From NCBI GenBank assembly GCA_963676095.1, contig OY781040.1, positions 434,001 to 498,000 of the forward strand: a DNA stretch of 64,000 nucleotides, read 5' to 3'. Position numbers and translations under genes: made by a program. Numbering within the stretch: position 1 is the stretch's first letter; every line of letters starts with the position of its first letter. This DNA comes from G963676095 sp963676095 (lineage in GTDB: Bacteria > Bacteroidota > Bacteroidia > Bacteroidales > Prolixibacteraceae). Of the stretch, positions 1 to 9,781 are shown piece by piece. The notes under the pieces are model-generated. The model was not told where the DNA came from. It worked only from the letters and a program-made list of their open reading frames with translations, and made no database searches.

Positions 1-1153
1 CCGCCAAACGATAAAAATTCCAGTCCTTGGTTCCGTTTCCGGTACTCAGCACAGCATCTTCATCATAATAGTACCAGCAACCAGCCTGTCCTTCCGGTGC
101 AGTCCAGGTTTTCCCGTTATCCGGGTTGGTGTAGTTCCAGTGGAAAAACTGGTTCGGCTGGATCCGGAGATCGTCGCTTTCATAAACATTTAGAAATTGA
201 TCGATCGGACCATACACTCTTTCAAAAATAGAGTATGTCCCGAATATTGCTGTTGCCGACGATGAAAATGCATAGGTTGGCCACCAACTGCTGGTGCTGA
301 TACTTTCATCATATTCCTGACAATAGATGACTTCATCCAGGTCGTCTGTGGAACGCAGTTTATTGTACGCGCTATTGCCTGACAAATCTGTATTCGTTGT
401 CAAAGAATGCGGCGACTCCACGACTATTTTTGCGTAAGTTTTGGCATTGGCATAATCGCCCTGATGAAAATACACATCAGCCAGTGCCATCGCTGCGACA
501 TATTTTGTAATACGGTGCCCGTTGGCTGCAAATGTCTTTTCCGGCAATACATCGACAGCATCTTTCAGGTCTGACTCAATCTGCTCATAAACCGTAGCAG
601 AAGCAGTTCTTTCCGGATACAGGTTGTCCAATGTGGAAGGTTCGAGCAGCAAGGGTACATCGCCAAATGTTTTCACCAGGTAAAAATAGTTGAATGCCCT
701 GAAAAACTTCGCTTCTGCAATCAACTGATCTGCAGTCCCTGAATCCATACTAATCGTTGGAATGCTGACAATTGCATTGTTGGCAACATTGATCGCCTCA
801 TAGCAGTTATCCCATATGTCATCCGAAGTATCGGATATTTCATTCGTGTGGTCCTGCCTGGTCAATAACCGGGAATATTTGCAGACAACTTCCTGCCCCT
901 CGTAACTATTGATAAAATAACCGGTCAGCATCCCGTTTACAGAAGCTTTAGGACCAATATAAGCGCTGGACGCATAGGCTATCCGTTGCGGCGCCCCATT
1001 CCGGTATAAATAGTTTACATTGGCTGTGGCCTGGGCCTCTGTCTTATAATAATCGACATCTGTCAACGATGATTTAGGGCTTTCTTCCAGAAAATCATTA
1101 CACGAGGTCAAAAAAAGAAGGCCCACTGATAAGCATGCTAATATTTTTTTCAT
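1..1153 (-). CDS. SusD/RagB-family nutrient-binding lipoprotein, 3' part missing
   Basis: Outer-membrane glycan-binding lipoprotein that caps its SusC partner. Translation from the ATG at 1153 gives a lipoprotein signal with a lipobox ending LFLTSC, then the SusD helical fold with the typical FFRAFNYFYLVKTFGDVPL segment near residue 165. The frame stays open to the window edge, so about 384 residues are visible of the 500-600 usual for the family. It starts 23 bases after the SusC stop and is surely cotranscribed with it. Its ligand cannot be read from the sequence. Confidence 0.93.
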   Translation of the reverse strand, partial: MKKILACLSVGLLFLTSCNDFLEESPKSSLTDVDYYKTEAQATANVNYLYRNGAPQRIAYASSAYIGPKASVNGMLTGYFINSYEGQEVVCKYSRLLTRQDHTNEISDTSDDIWDNCYEAINVANNAIVSIPTISMDSGTADQLIAEAKFFRAFNYFYLVKTFGDVPLLLEPSTLDNLYPERTASATVYEQIESDLKDAVDVLPEKTFAANGHRITKYVAAMALADVYFHQGDYANAKTYAKIVVESPHSLTTNTDLSGNSAYNKLRSTDDLDEVIYCQEYDESISTSSWWPTYAFSSSATAIFGTYSIFERVYGPIDQFLNVYESDDLRIQPNQFFHWNYTNPDNGKTWTAPEGQAGCWYYYDEDAVLSTGNGTKDWNFYRLA

Positions 1154-1176
1154 AATACTCTTCCTCTTAAAATTAA

Positions 1177-4100
1177 TTAAAATGTTACGTTTACTCCCAG
1201 CGTCCAGGTCCTGGCCCGCGGATAGGCGAAAAATGTCATGTTCTGTCCAAACTTGTTGGTATCGCCCTGTGATGTCGATTCAGGATCATACCCGTTGAAT
1301 TTATCGGAACAGATCAAAAATGCGTTATTCACATTGGCATATAAACGCAACCCGGCAATACCGATCGACTTGCATTGCGAATCGGTAAGAGAGTAACCAA
1401 ACTGGATCAGGTTAGCCCTTAAATAAGATCCATCGGCAATCCAGCCTGAATCGACAGTCGTATTTTGTCCTGCATGTCCTGAATTGCATAAATAAACAGC
1501 CTGTTCCATGGTGTTGGGATTGGTTCCGTTGTAAGCATCGTACAAGATGTTTTTCAACCCGTTTGTAATGCCAAAACGGTCATATGTCGAATGGTAGAAT
1601 TGTTGCATCGTTTGTACTCCCCAGACGAATTGCAAGTCGATGGTCAGATCAAAATTCCGGTACGTGAAGTTATTTATGAAACTACCGGTCCAGTCGGGCA
1701 TACCTTTGCCTATAATTTCCTTTTCTGTGGTACGTTTGGCACGGCCTATCTGGCTCTTTTCACAGTTCCCTGCTGCATAATCTTCTTCAGTATAGACGCC
1801 TAATCTCCGGTAGCCATAGAAACTGCTCAGGTTCTCCCCTACACGTAAAATACTCTCGGAGCCTCCTACCCAGCTGTTTAACTCGATATCTTCGTCATTC
1901 TCGCCCAGATGAAGGATCTTGTTTTTATTGTAATTCAGGTTCACGGTGGTATTCCAGGTGAAGTTTTTGGTACGGACGGGCGTAGCATCAACCATTATGT
2001 CGAGTCCCTGATTTTGTACCGAACCAATATTTTTATAAATGGAACTATAGCCGGAAGACGTTGGCAGCGGAGTTTCCAATAATAAATCTGTCGTTTTCTT
2101 GTAATAATAGGAAATATCGAAGTTCAATCTGTTTTTTAAGACGCCCAGGTTGAAGCCCAGGTCCCATTGCGCTGTCTTTTCCCATTTTAAATCAGGATTG
2201 GCCATGGAACTCAGGTATGAATAGGCAGCCCTCGAACCGTCGAGCAACAAGGTACCGGAACTAACCGAAGCCAACGACTGGTACGGATCAATTTCAGAGT
2301 TCCCGGTGAAACCATAGCTGGTATGAAGTTTCAGGGTACTGATAACCGGGTTGTTCTTCAGAAAGTCTTCCTGGGATACGTTCCATGCCAGACCGGCAGA
2401 TGGGAAGAAGGCATATTTGTTATTCTTTCCAAATTTGGAAGAACCATCATAACGACCGGTTACCGTTGCTGAATATTTATCGTTATAGGTATAGGCAAGA
2501 CGTAAGAAGTAAGAGTTCATAGACCATTTGTTATAATCTGACGACGGAGAAGAAGGAGTAGTTCCTGCCCCCATGTTGTTCCATTCGAAGAAATCATCAC
2601 TGAATCCTTTGGTATAAGATTCATCATAATTATAAGTCCGTTCTTCCCAGGAAAGACCGGCCATGGCATTCAGGCGGTGCATCCCGAATACTTTGCTGTA
2701 GGTCAGGTAGGTCTCCTCCTGCCAGTACAAGGTATTGGTATGGGAAATTTCCGCCCAACCATTCGGCATGGAGATATTATTCAGCGAAATAGACGAATAG
2801 CCCCGGTAAGTTTTGTTGTGGTTATCGATACCGAGCTGGGTTTTCAGGTCGAGCCCGTCCAGCAAGTGGAACGTCAGGGCAGCATTTCCAAAAATCTGCG
2901 TGTTGTAATTCATTCGTTTCTGCAAGTTCAGGATCATGACAGGATTGGACATCCCTTCAAACCCGAATGTATCAGACATGGTCGAACTTGCTGAAGTCGT
3001 ATAATTGCCATCAGCATCCCTTACCGGCAGCCAGGGCAACATCTCGATCATTGTACGGCGCGCTTCCTGCCCTCCTCCCGTTTCCGGGGTATAACGGCCC
3101 CATGCATGATTTACCATCAGATCGATCGAGGTCGATAACCATTTTGTCGGGTCGGCATCAAAGGAAACTTTGGCATTTACGCGTTTGCTGTAAGTGTTCT
3201 TAACGACTCCCTGCTGATCTGTATAGTTCAGAAAGGCGCCAACAGAAGAATTTTCCTTTGCCTGCTGAATACTCAATTGATGGTTCTGAGAGAAGGCATC
3301 CCGGGTTGCTTCTTTCTGCCAGTTGGTATCGTACAGCGGATTACCGTCGGCGTCAAAATAATTCCGGTCTGTGAACCAGTCCGTTCTGTCGAGCGACCAG
3401 TTATAATCCATGTATTTATTTTCATTTTCAAGTCCCTGCATGAATGCGTCACACCATTCCTGCGCATTCAGCACATCCATATAACGTGCGACAGTACTTA
3501 CACTTGCAGATCCCTGGTAGCTTATCCTTGTACCCAAACCATCCTTTTTTCCACGCTTTGTGGTCACGAGAATAACGCCGTTCGCCCCACGTGCCCCATA
3601 TATAGCTGCGGCAGAAGCATCTTTCAACACTTCTATACTCTCGATATCGTTCGGGTTCATCAGCCCAAAATTCTCCATAACCACGCCATCGACAACATAA
3701 AGCGGATCTGACGAAGAATCAATCGTGGACAGCCCCCTGATCACAACACGACTTTGATAAGCTCCGGGCTGACCTGAATTCGAAAAAATATTGACGCCCG
3801 AAACCTTACCCCTCAGATTATCCAATGCACTATAATTCTGAGTTTTAACCAAATCGGAACCTTTTGCCTGCGATATCGATCCGGTTACATCCTGCTTACG
3901 CATGGTCCCATAACCAATGGCAACTACTTCTTCAATACCAATGGCTTCTTCTGTCAGGGTTACATTAATGGTACTTTTCCCAGCTACAGGTATTTCCTGG
4001 GACCTCATGCCTACAAAGGAGAATACCAGCGTGGCATCTGCAGAAATATTGGAAAAAAAATATTTACCCTCGGAATTGGTAACAGTTCCCTGAGAAGTTC

Positions 4101-4575
4101 CCTTTAATACAACAGCAACACCGGGAAGCGGGTTGCCCGAGGAATCAGTTACCCGGCCAGTTAATTTCGGGACTTGCTGCTGAAAAACGGACGATCCTTT
4201 TACTCCTGCCCCTGTGCTTTTTATTACAATGATATTACTGTTGACCATCTCATAAGTCAAATCCGATCCCAATACCTTATCCAATACATCTTTCAGGTCG
4301 GAACCCTGTAAATTTACAGTTACTGTTTTTGACAGGTCAATTGACTGGCTGTCATAAAAAAACCTGTAATCACTGGACTCCTCAATTTTATCCAGTAATT
4401 CAGAGATCTTAACATTACGGTAATTCAGGTTCAATTTTGTCGCCTGAGAATAAGTAGCAGCAGAAACATGGACAAAACCGATCAAGAGAAGAAAAGATGT
4501 AATCTTCATAACTCTAATAATTTTTTCTACGTGGAGAAGTTTAAACTTTCCACGGTACCCGTTAGTTTTTTTCAT
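1177..4575 (-). CDS. SusC/RagA-family TonB-dependent receptor with STN signalling domain
   Basis: Outer-membrane channel for TonB-dependent uptake of oligosaccharides, 1132 residues. Order: a long basic leader with signal peptide (about 20-41), an STN domain (about 48-115), a carboxypeptidase-like beta-sandwich (about 138-215, with DSSGNPLPGVAVVLKGT), a plug (about 225-340, with SIEVLKDASAAAIYGARGANGVI) and a beta-barrel ending in an aromatic residue. STN domains contact FecR-type anti-sigma factors, and a FecR and an ECF sigma gene lie directly upstream. The receptor is therefore probably both transporter and signal transducer. Length and domain order are normal, with no sign of damage. Confidence 0.95.
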   Translation of the reverse strand: MKKTNGYRGKFKLLHVEKIIRVMKITSFLLLIGFVHVSAATYSQATKLNLNYRNVKISELLDKIEESSDYRFFYDSQSIDLSKTVTVNLQGSDLKDVLDKVLGSDLTYEMVNSNIIVIKSTGAGVKGSSVFQQQVPKLTGRVTDSSGNPLPGVAVVLKGTSQGTVTNSEGKYFFSNISADATLVFSFVGMRSQEIPVAGKSTINVTLTEEAIGIEEVVAIGYGTMRKQDVTGSISQAKGSDLVKTQNYSALDNLRGKVSGVNIFSNSGQPGAYQSRVVIRGLSTIDSSSDPLYVVDGVVMENFGLMNPNDIESIEVLKDASAAAIYGARGANGVILVTTKRGKKDGLGTRISYQGSASVSTVARYMDVLNAQEWCDAFMQGLENENKYMDYNWSLDRTDWFTDRNYFDADGNPLYDTNWQKEATRDAFSQNHQLSIQQAKENSSVGAFLNYTDQQGVVKNTYSKRVNAKVSFDADPTKWLSTSIDLMVNHAWGRYTPETGGGQEARRTMIEMLPWLPVRDADGNYTTSASSTMSDTFGFEGMSNPVMILNLQKRMNYNTQIFGNAALTFHLLDGLDLKTQLGIDNHNKTYRGYSSISLNNISMPNGWAEISHTNTLYWQEETYLTYSKVFGMHRLNAMAGLSWEERTYNYDESYTKGFSDDFFEWNNMGAGTTPSSPSSDYNKWSMNSYFLRLAYTYNDKYSATVTGRYDGSSKFGKNNKYAFFPSAGLAWNVSQEDFLKNNPVISTLKLHTSYGFTGNSEIDPYQSLASVSSGTLLLDGSRAAYSYLSSMANPDLKWEKTAQWDLGFNLGVLKNRLNFDISYYYKKTTDLLLETPLPTSSGYSSIYKNIGSVQNQGLDIMVDATPVRTKNFTWNTTVNLNYNKNKILHLGENDEDIELNSWVGGSESILRVGENLSSFYGYRRLGVYTEEDYAAGNCEKSQIGRAKRTTEKEIIGKGMPDWTGSFINNFTYRNFDLTIDLQFVWGVQTMQQFYHSTYDRFGITNGLKNILYDAYNGTNPNTMEQAVYLCNSGHAGQNTTVDSGWIADGSYLRANLIQFGYSLTDSQCKSIGIAGLRLYANVNNAFLICSDKFNGYDPESTSQGDTNKFGQNMTFFAYPRARTWTLGVNVTF

Positions 4576-4603
4576 AAATTTACTGTGTTAAAGATTCATA
4601 AAT

Positions 4604-4693
4604 AAAGCCGTAGGCTTTGGGTGATTTTTTAATTGTGGAAACATGGCATTGTTTCCCGGATAAGCGGGGGAAGCTGGCAGGCTTTCCCCGCTT
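4604..4693 (-). promoter_or_regulatory. two hairpins in the fecR-susC intergenic leader
   Basis: The 171 bases between fecR and susC hold two stem-loops. One pairs AAAGCC (4604-4609) with GGCTTT (4613-4618). The other pairs 4662-4673 with 4682-4693, a 12-position stem rich in G/C with one G-T pair. Both lie in the 5' leader of susC, reading on the minus strand. They could attenuate or process the fecR-susC transcript or protect the 3' end of the upstream message. The pairing is seen directly; the function is inferred. A similar intergenic hairpin occurs before the second STN-type susC. Confidence 0.4.
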
Positions 4694-4746
4694 AAATTTT
4701 CGGAGTTTTTATGACATAGGCAATTCGTTTAATTGGTTTAGGTTTA

Positions 4747-5736
4747 CTAATTCTTCTTTTTTATGTAAATATGGTTTCCTTCGCAGGTATAATTAAAAGG
4801 TTCTTCGGCAGCGCGTTTAAACACTTCCATAAGGGTATATATATTATCGTTAATGCTTAAGCTACCGCTGAACAAGCGCTTCTTCAATGCCTCGTCTTCA
4901 AAGGTAACCTTAACATTATAGATCCGTTCGATTTTCTTTGCAAGCTCATCAAATCGTTCATCCTTAAATTGATATACCCCATCCTCCCAATAGCTGTAAA
5001 AACTGTCGGTAATTTTCGACTCTGAGATTTTTCCCGAAGATTTATCGAAAACCAGGCTTTGGGAAGGTCTCATAAAATAAGAATGAAATTTATTCATCCT
5101 TTTTCCTTCTTTTATATCAAACCGGATCTGTCCCGCTACAAGTTCTGCCTTAATAAATTTATCATCGGGATAAGCAGTTACAGCGAATTTGGTTCCCAGC
5201 ACTTTAATACGGTTCTCACCTACTTTCACGATAAACGGGTGTGACTTGTCATGCGTAACATCAAAAAAACCTTCTCCCTCCAATTCAACAATACGGCTTT
5301 GCCCCCTGAAGTCTTCCGGATAAATAAGCTTCGTCCCATTATTTAACCAGGCCCGTGTACCATCGGGTAATGTAACAGACGACCGGTTTCCGTTAGGCAC
5401 AAAAACTTCATTCATTGAAATTTCACGATTAAAATCAACAGTCCCGATCAGATATCCGCCCAGGAGTGCCACGATAACAAGGGCTGCGTATTTCAAAAGG
5501 TTCCATAACATCAGGGATTTTTTCGTCTGCCGTGGTTTGTTCCGGACCAGGGAAAGGGCTTCCCTGATCTTAAAATCCGGCATATCATTACCGGACTGCA
5601 TAAGTGCCCACAGATTTTTATACCGGATATATTCTTCCCTGTTTTCTTCAGCCGTACCGATCCACTCGGCAACATCCGGATTATTACTGAGGGACTTTTC
5701 TGAAGTAACAAATGATATGAGCTTATCCTTTTCCAT
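4747..5736 (-). CDS. FecR-family anti-sigma factor
   Basis: Inner-membrane regulator that holds the cognate ECF sigma factor until the STN domain of the SusC receptor signals substrate. It has 329 residues: a cytoplasmic N-terminal part (1-80), one membrane segment near 83-102 (LLKYAALVIVALLGGYLIG), a periplasmic FecR domain with the family pattern NGSRSSVTLPDGTRAWLNNG-like (about 119-137) and FIVKVGENRIKVLGTKFAV (about 168), then a C-terminal DUF4974-like segment. It lies between the ECF sigma gene (upstream) and susC (downstream) on the same strand, which is the standard order for this signalling type. Confidence 0.92.
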   Translation of the reverse strand: MEKDKLISFVTSEKSLSNNPDVAEWIGTAEENREEYIRYKNLWALMQSGNDMPDFKIREALSLVRNKPRQTKKSLMLWNLLKYAALVIVALLGGYLIGTVDFNREISMNEVFVPNGNRSSVTLPDGTRAWLNNGTKLIYPEDFRGQSRIVELEGEGFFDVTHDKSHPFIVKVGENRIKVLGTKFAVTAYPDDKFIKAELVAGQIRFDIKEGKRMNKFHSYFMRPSQSLVFDKSSGKISESKITDSFYSYWEDGVYQFKDERFDELAKKIERIYNVKVTFEDEALKKRLFSGSLSINDNIYTLMEVFKRAAEEPFNYTCEGNHIYIKKKN

Positions 5737-5877
5737 TTTTTGATTTCTGATAGTAGAATGTTTAAGTACCCGCGATACCCTACCTCTGTTAAAAAAAAAT
5801 TAGAAGTGGAGGCACAATATGGAAGAAACAGTTCTTTCCAATACAGAGGTAATGGTCTTGCCCAGTAAGGAAACGAT

Positions 5878-5960
5878 GTTCCGGATGCACGAATGTTAAG
5901 TTGCTAATGCATTGGCCACAACTTGTCCATGCATTAATAAGAAGTTCCGGATGCACGAAT
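5878..5960. repeat. 17-bp direct repeats flanking an 8-bp palindrome arm pair
   Basis: The 335-base gap between the ECF sigma and fecR genes contains no credible gene. It does hold GTTCCGGATGCACGAAT twice (5878-5894 and 5944-5960). Between the copies, TAATGCAT (5905-5912) can pair with ATGCATTA (5929-5936). The layout of direct repeat, hairpin, direct repeat could be a regulator-binding site, a small mobile repeat, or a target-site-like scar. No function can be assigned from one copy. Confidence 0.55.
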
Positions 5961-6071
5961 AGTAATACCGCTATCAATTTGTCTGAGACCAGACGCAAAG
6001 GTGAAAGCACAAAGAAAGGTTTTTACGGGAACTGTTGTTTGCAGCTACGCCGTTTGAATGGTTAATCTTCC

Positions 6072-6638
6072 CTAAAACATAAAAACGAGTAAGGCCAGGT
6101 AATCTTTTAAGGCAACTCTGAAAACTTTAAGGGCTTTGGTGATCTGAGCTTCGACCGCTTTTTCGGAAATATTCAGTTTACTTGCAACTTCGGCATTTTT
6201 CTTACCTTCCAGACGGCTTAAAATGAATATTTCCCGGCACCGAGGAGGCAATTCTTCAAGCGTATTGTTTATGATCTGCTCTATTTCCATAAACGCTACG
6301 GCAGAAGTGTCCAATCTTTCCAGCGCTTCTGCGTTAAGGCCAGAAAGCTTATGGTCTGAGTATTTTTTCTTAACCTTCTCATGCCGCAAAAACATTAAAC
6401 AGTTGTTTTTTACGTTTGTGTACAGGTAGCTTTGCAGCTGATTTTCGTTTATAAACGCCGGAGCTTTATCAAGCAACGTAATAAATGCGTCCTGAACAAA
6501 ATTCATAGCATCGTCTTCCGGCACATATTCTTTAGCAAAAGCAACCAACCGTGGATAATAAACGGTAAAAGCGACGTCGAAGGCGGCCTCATTTCTTTTG
6601 TTTAAGAGCGCTATTATATCATTGGAGAGTACCTTCAT
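6072..6638 (-). CDS. ECF RNA polymerase sigma factor (FecI-like)
   Basis: Directs RNA polymerase to its regulon, probably the fecR-susC-susD genes just downstream. From the ATG at 6638 (MKVLSND) it is 188 residues; a longer frame from 6683 adds 15 residues not typical of the family. Region 2 is near 20-80 (YYPRLVAFAKEYVPEDDAMNFVQDAFI) and region 4 near 120-175 (LPPRCREIFILSRLEGKKNAEVASKLNISEKAVEAQI), with a clear helix-turn-helix. It ends 335 bases before fecR, a wider gap than usual, filled with a repeat structure. Confidence 0.92.
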   Translation of the reverse strand: MKVLSNDIIALLNKRNEAAFDVAFTVYYPRLVAFAKEYVPEDDAMNFVQDAFITLLDKAPAFINENQLQSYLYTNVKNNCLMFLRHEKVKKKYSDHKLSGLNAEALERLDTSAVAFMEIEQIINNTLEELPPRCREIFILSRLEGKKNAEVASKLNISEKAVEAQITKALKVFRVALKDYLALLVFMF

Positions 6639-6748
6639 AAAAGCATAAAAAATTTCACAATTATAGTAAATAACTCTCTGCAAAAAAATTCAATACCGAG
6701 GCTTTTATAAATTGTGCAAACTATTTTTCAGATTCATCGTCATTTTCT

Positions 6749-9220
6749 TTACTCAATAACTTCCTGGTTATTTTTTGTTTTCTGCAGGTCCTTTTTTATG
6801 ATCTCATAGTCACCTGCTCTTAAAATCTGCCTAAAAGGACCAGCATGGGAATCAGTTCCCGTCCGTTTGATTATCCGCGATCCGGAACGGACCAAAACTT
6901 CAGTATTTTCGCCCCTTTCAGTTTGAAAAACAGCTGTCGATCCTCTCGGAACTGTTATTTTGAAAACAATCTCTCCGGAGCTCTTTTTCTCCCAATCGGA
7001 GAGGATACAACCATAAGGTGTTTTGTATGATGTTTTTACGTAATTCAATCCATCAGGGGTATGCGGTTCAAGGTAAAATTGCTGAAATCCGGGATGCCTG
7101 TTATCGGGACGAATTCCGCCCAGCCAACGGTAAAACCATTCGGAAATACTTCCAAACATTGGGTGGCAGTTAGAATAAGTGTTGTCGCTTTCACGCCAGG
7201 TTTCCCAAAGCGTTGTAGCCCCGCGGCTAATCATATAACCCCAACCCGGAAACTCCCGGCTGTTCACAATATCAAAGACCTGCTGCATTAAGCCTGCCCG
7301 GGACAGGGCTTCCGGAATATATTCAGTGCCGAATATTCCGGTGGTAAAATGGCCGTTTTCGCCTTTCTTTACAGAAGCGACCAGCGAATCGGCTGCCGCT
7401 TGCTTTTCTTTTTCAGGAATAACCCCAAAATATAACAGAGCGGAATACAACGTTTGTTTGTTCACTTTTTCAAGTTCCGCGCCCGGATTGCTCCAGAATG
7501 TTTCCAGCAATTTTGCCCGGATATCTGTTTCCAGTTGAGCGAACCGGTTTTCGTTGCCCTTATCCCCCATCAATGCAGCAAACTTTTTCATGACCCCGGC
7601 AGCCTGTAAATAGTGGCAGGTACCGGTTATCTGTACGGGCACCGGCACCATCGACTCATGATCGCCCAATCCTTTATTGATAATTAATTCAGGGTGCAAC
7701 CGGGCCACTTTCTCCATCCATTTCAGATCAAGGGCATACATTTCGTGAACAATCCCAGTGTCGTTGTAATATTCATAAAGTTTATCCTGAAGAAAAAGAA
7801 ATGCTGATTCCCAACTGATTCCGCAATACTGAAGGCCAATAAACGGCGCTGTATCAACAAAAACGGAATCGTTCATTGCATCAACCCAATCATAAACAGT
7901 TTTCCGGTAAAAGTCGTGCATACCGAAATTACAGATGTACGATCCGGCAACAGCATTGATGTCTCCGCCATACCCGAAACGCTCCCTGGCCGGGCAGTCG
8001 GACTGAACGCTTACCAGGTTCGATTTAAACGTGCGGACACACATCTTCTGAATGGCATTCAGCAGGCCGGAAGAACATTCAAAACGGTTGCATTCCTCCA
8101 CGTCAGTATTTAAAGCCAGGCCTTGAATATCAGCCATCCGGGGCTGATAATCCAATCCCCTGATTTCCATATAACGGAAGGTGTGAAACGTAAATTCAGG
8201 GGAATACCAGACCTCTGTATCTTTACCAAACACATAAGTATCCGTTTGCCAGGCAATATCCGGAGATCCCGGGCCCCCGATGCCTTCACCTTTAATTTGC
8301 CCGCAAACAGTCGTCATCGGGTTTAAATTCTCATCATCATAAAGCCGTTCGCCAAAGTGGAAAGTGATGGTATCTCCGGGGTTTCCTTTTAGCCTGATTT
8401 TGTAAATGCCTGCAAAATTGGTTCCCATGTCGGCCAGGTAAATCCCGTTTTCAGAACTAATTATCCTGACCGGCTGAATTTGATCTGTAACCCTGACCGG
8501 CTGAAAAAAGCGGGGCTGGAGTTTTCCACCCGGGCCATCAACGATACAGGCATTTGTCCATGCGGAATCGTTAAACCGGGGAGAATCCCATTTCAGGATT
8601 TCCCCGCGGGCATCGTACCATTCTCCCAAATAAACATTGTTTTTCAGAATAGGACCGGGAGCAAATTTCCATGAATCATCCGTAACAATTTCGGTAGTCT
8701 TCCCATTTAAATATTCAATGACCAGACGGGCCATAAATGCAGGAATTCCTGTCGGCAGGGCATTTCTCAGGTTCAGGTTTCCCCAAAGATGCAACGGTAA
8801 CGGATTGTAAAAACCATTCCCTAGTGTTACTCCCAGGCAATTCGGCCCTTTTTTCAGGTTCGCTGTCAGGTCATACTCCGAATAGTAAATCCGCTTGCTG
8901 AAATTGGTCCAGGCCGGATCGAGATAAACATCGCCAACCCGCTCGCCGTTCAAATCCGCCCGGTAGTAACCTGAAGCGGTAATATAAAGGGTAGCTTTGC
9001 GCACTTTTGCTGTGTCCACCATAAACTCTTTCCGGAATAATGGAGCCGGGTGACTGGCATACATTGAAGCTTCATCTGTCAATACCGGTGAACAGTTGCT
9101 GATCCATTTATCCCGGGCAGAAAGGCCGGGACCCAGTTGCGGAGTTGCTGAAAATACATGAAGACTGGCAGATAAACCATAAAACAGCAGTGAAAATATC
9201 AACAGTACCGATCTGTTCAT
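6749..9220 (-). CDS. GH78 alpha-L-rhamnosidase, secreted
   Basis: Inverting hydrolase that removes terminal L-rhamnose from pectic glycans, other polysaccharides or glycosides. It has 823 residues: signal peptide 1-25 (ending FSA), an N-terminal jelly-roll sugar-binding module (about 60-230), the rhamnosidase beta-domain (about 240-370), an alpha/alpha barrel (about 375-720) and a C-terminal beta-domain. The GH78 signature DCPARERFGYGGD is at 408-420 and carries the presumed general acid. A Glu in the TTLWETWRE segment (about 673) fits the catalytic base. It lies 65 bases upstream of the ECF sigma frame on the same strand, so locus A probably acts on a rhamnose-containing glycan. Confidence 0.93.
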   Translation of the reverse strand: MNRSVLLIFSLLFYGLSASLHVFSATPQLGPGLSARDKWISNCSPVLTDEASMYASHPAPLFRKEFMVDTAKVRKATLYITASGYYRADLNGERVGDVYLDPAWTNFSKRIYYSEYDLTANLKKGPNCLGVTLGNGFYNPLPLHLWGNLNLRNALPTGIPAFMARLVIEYLNGKTTEIVTDDSWKFAPGPILKNNVYLGEWYDARGEILKWDSPRFNDSAWTNACIVDGPGGKLQPRFFQPVRVTDQIQPVRIISSENGIYLADMGTNFAGIYKIRLKGNPGDTITFHFGERLYDDENLNPMTTVCGQIKGEGIGGPGSPDIAWQTDTYVFGKDTEVWYSPEFTFHTFRYMEIRGLDYQPRMADIQGLALNTDVEECNRFECSSGLLNAIQKMCVRTFKSNLVSVQSDCPARERFGYGGDINAVAGSYICNFGMHDFYRKTVYDWVDAMNDSVFVDTAPFIGLQYCGISWESAFLFLQDKLYEYYNDTGIVHEMYALDLKWMEKVARLHPELIINKGLGDHESMVPVPVQITGTCHYLQAAGVMKKFAALMGDKGNENRFAQLETDIRAKLLETFWSNPGAELEKVNKQTLYSALLYFGVIPEKEKQAAADSLVASVKKGENGHFTTGIFGTEYIPEALSRAGLMQQVFDIVNSREFPGWGYMISRGATTLWETWRESDNTYSNCHPMFGSISEWFYRWLGGIRPDNRHPGFQQFYLEPHTPDGLNYVKTSYKTPYGCILSDWEKKSSGEIVFKITVPRGSTAVFQTERGENTEVLVRSGSRIIKRTGTDSHAGPFRQILRAGDYEIIKKDLQKTKNNQEVIE

Positions 9221-9692
9221 GTTTAGTTATTTAGGTTAATCGCTAAAAGTAGTTATTTGCTTTCAAATTGCTCGGCATCCTTTTCAAAAAAATACAGGGC
9301 GCACCATATTTCGTATCAGGTTGTTGCAGTATCCTTTGGCTCATTGGAGGGGCCATTGCCGGAGCAAAACTGGCAATGAAGCGTTTTTTGTACGCCCTCG
9401 ATCTTAATACCAATACTGTAAATTCCCGAAAAACAAAATCAGATACTCGGCGTCGTTGCAAAAAAATTCATAAATTTAGCAGGACAAATTTAACATTAAG
9501 TCTATTAATAGATTAAAGACTGATCATAATCAAATTGTTTGGTTTTATATGGAGCGATACCGTTGTCGATAGTCATGTCATCATAAAAGAAGAAATAGAA
9601 CTGACGGTCATTTTCTCGCAACAGGTTCTTTGACATACTGAGAATAAACAACATAAACAAAGTTGTCGGTCCCCCGAAAAAAATACGTTTTG
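9221..9692. other. gene-poor stretch between GH78 and the CRISPR leader
   Basis: No credible gene is seen on either strand. Frames of 72-83 codons exist but overlap each other and match no family I recognise. A minus-strand TAnnTTTG-type box (complement of CAAATTTA, 9485-9492) could be a distant -7 element for the GH78 gene, but no good -33 partner is visible. A minus-strand frame at 9505-9756 was checked for Cas2 features and shows none. Confidence 0.4.
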
Positions 9693-9781
9693 CTTGATCG
9701 ACGACTTTGGCTACAGGAAATGCCTTTATTAAAAAATATAATTCATTAAAAATCAATCATCTTTTTTGTATCGTCGAACGA
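9693..9781 (+). promoter_or_regulatory. putative CRISPR leader
   Basis: A/T-rich sequence directly 5' of the first repeat when the array is read in the crRNA direction set by the ATTGAAAC 3' end of the repeat. TCGACGA (9698-9704) and its reverse complement TCGTCGA (9771-9777) bracket the A/T-rich core, and the second arm ends 4 bases before the first repeat. Leaders normally hold the crRNA promoter and the adaptation signals. The role here is inferred from position and composition. Confidence 0.5.

Noticed and set aside
9505..9756. Minus-strand frame of 83 codons next to the array as a Cas2 or other small Cas protein
   Set aside because: It lacks the N-terminal acidic strand and the length and order of Cas2, and it runs into the leader. 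No Cas motif is visible.
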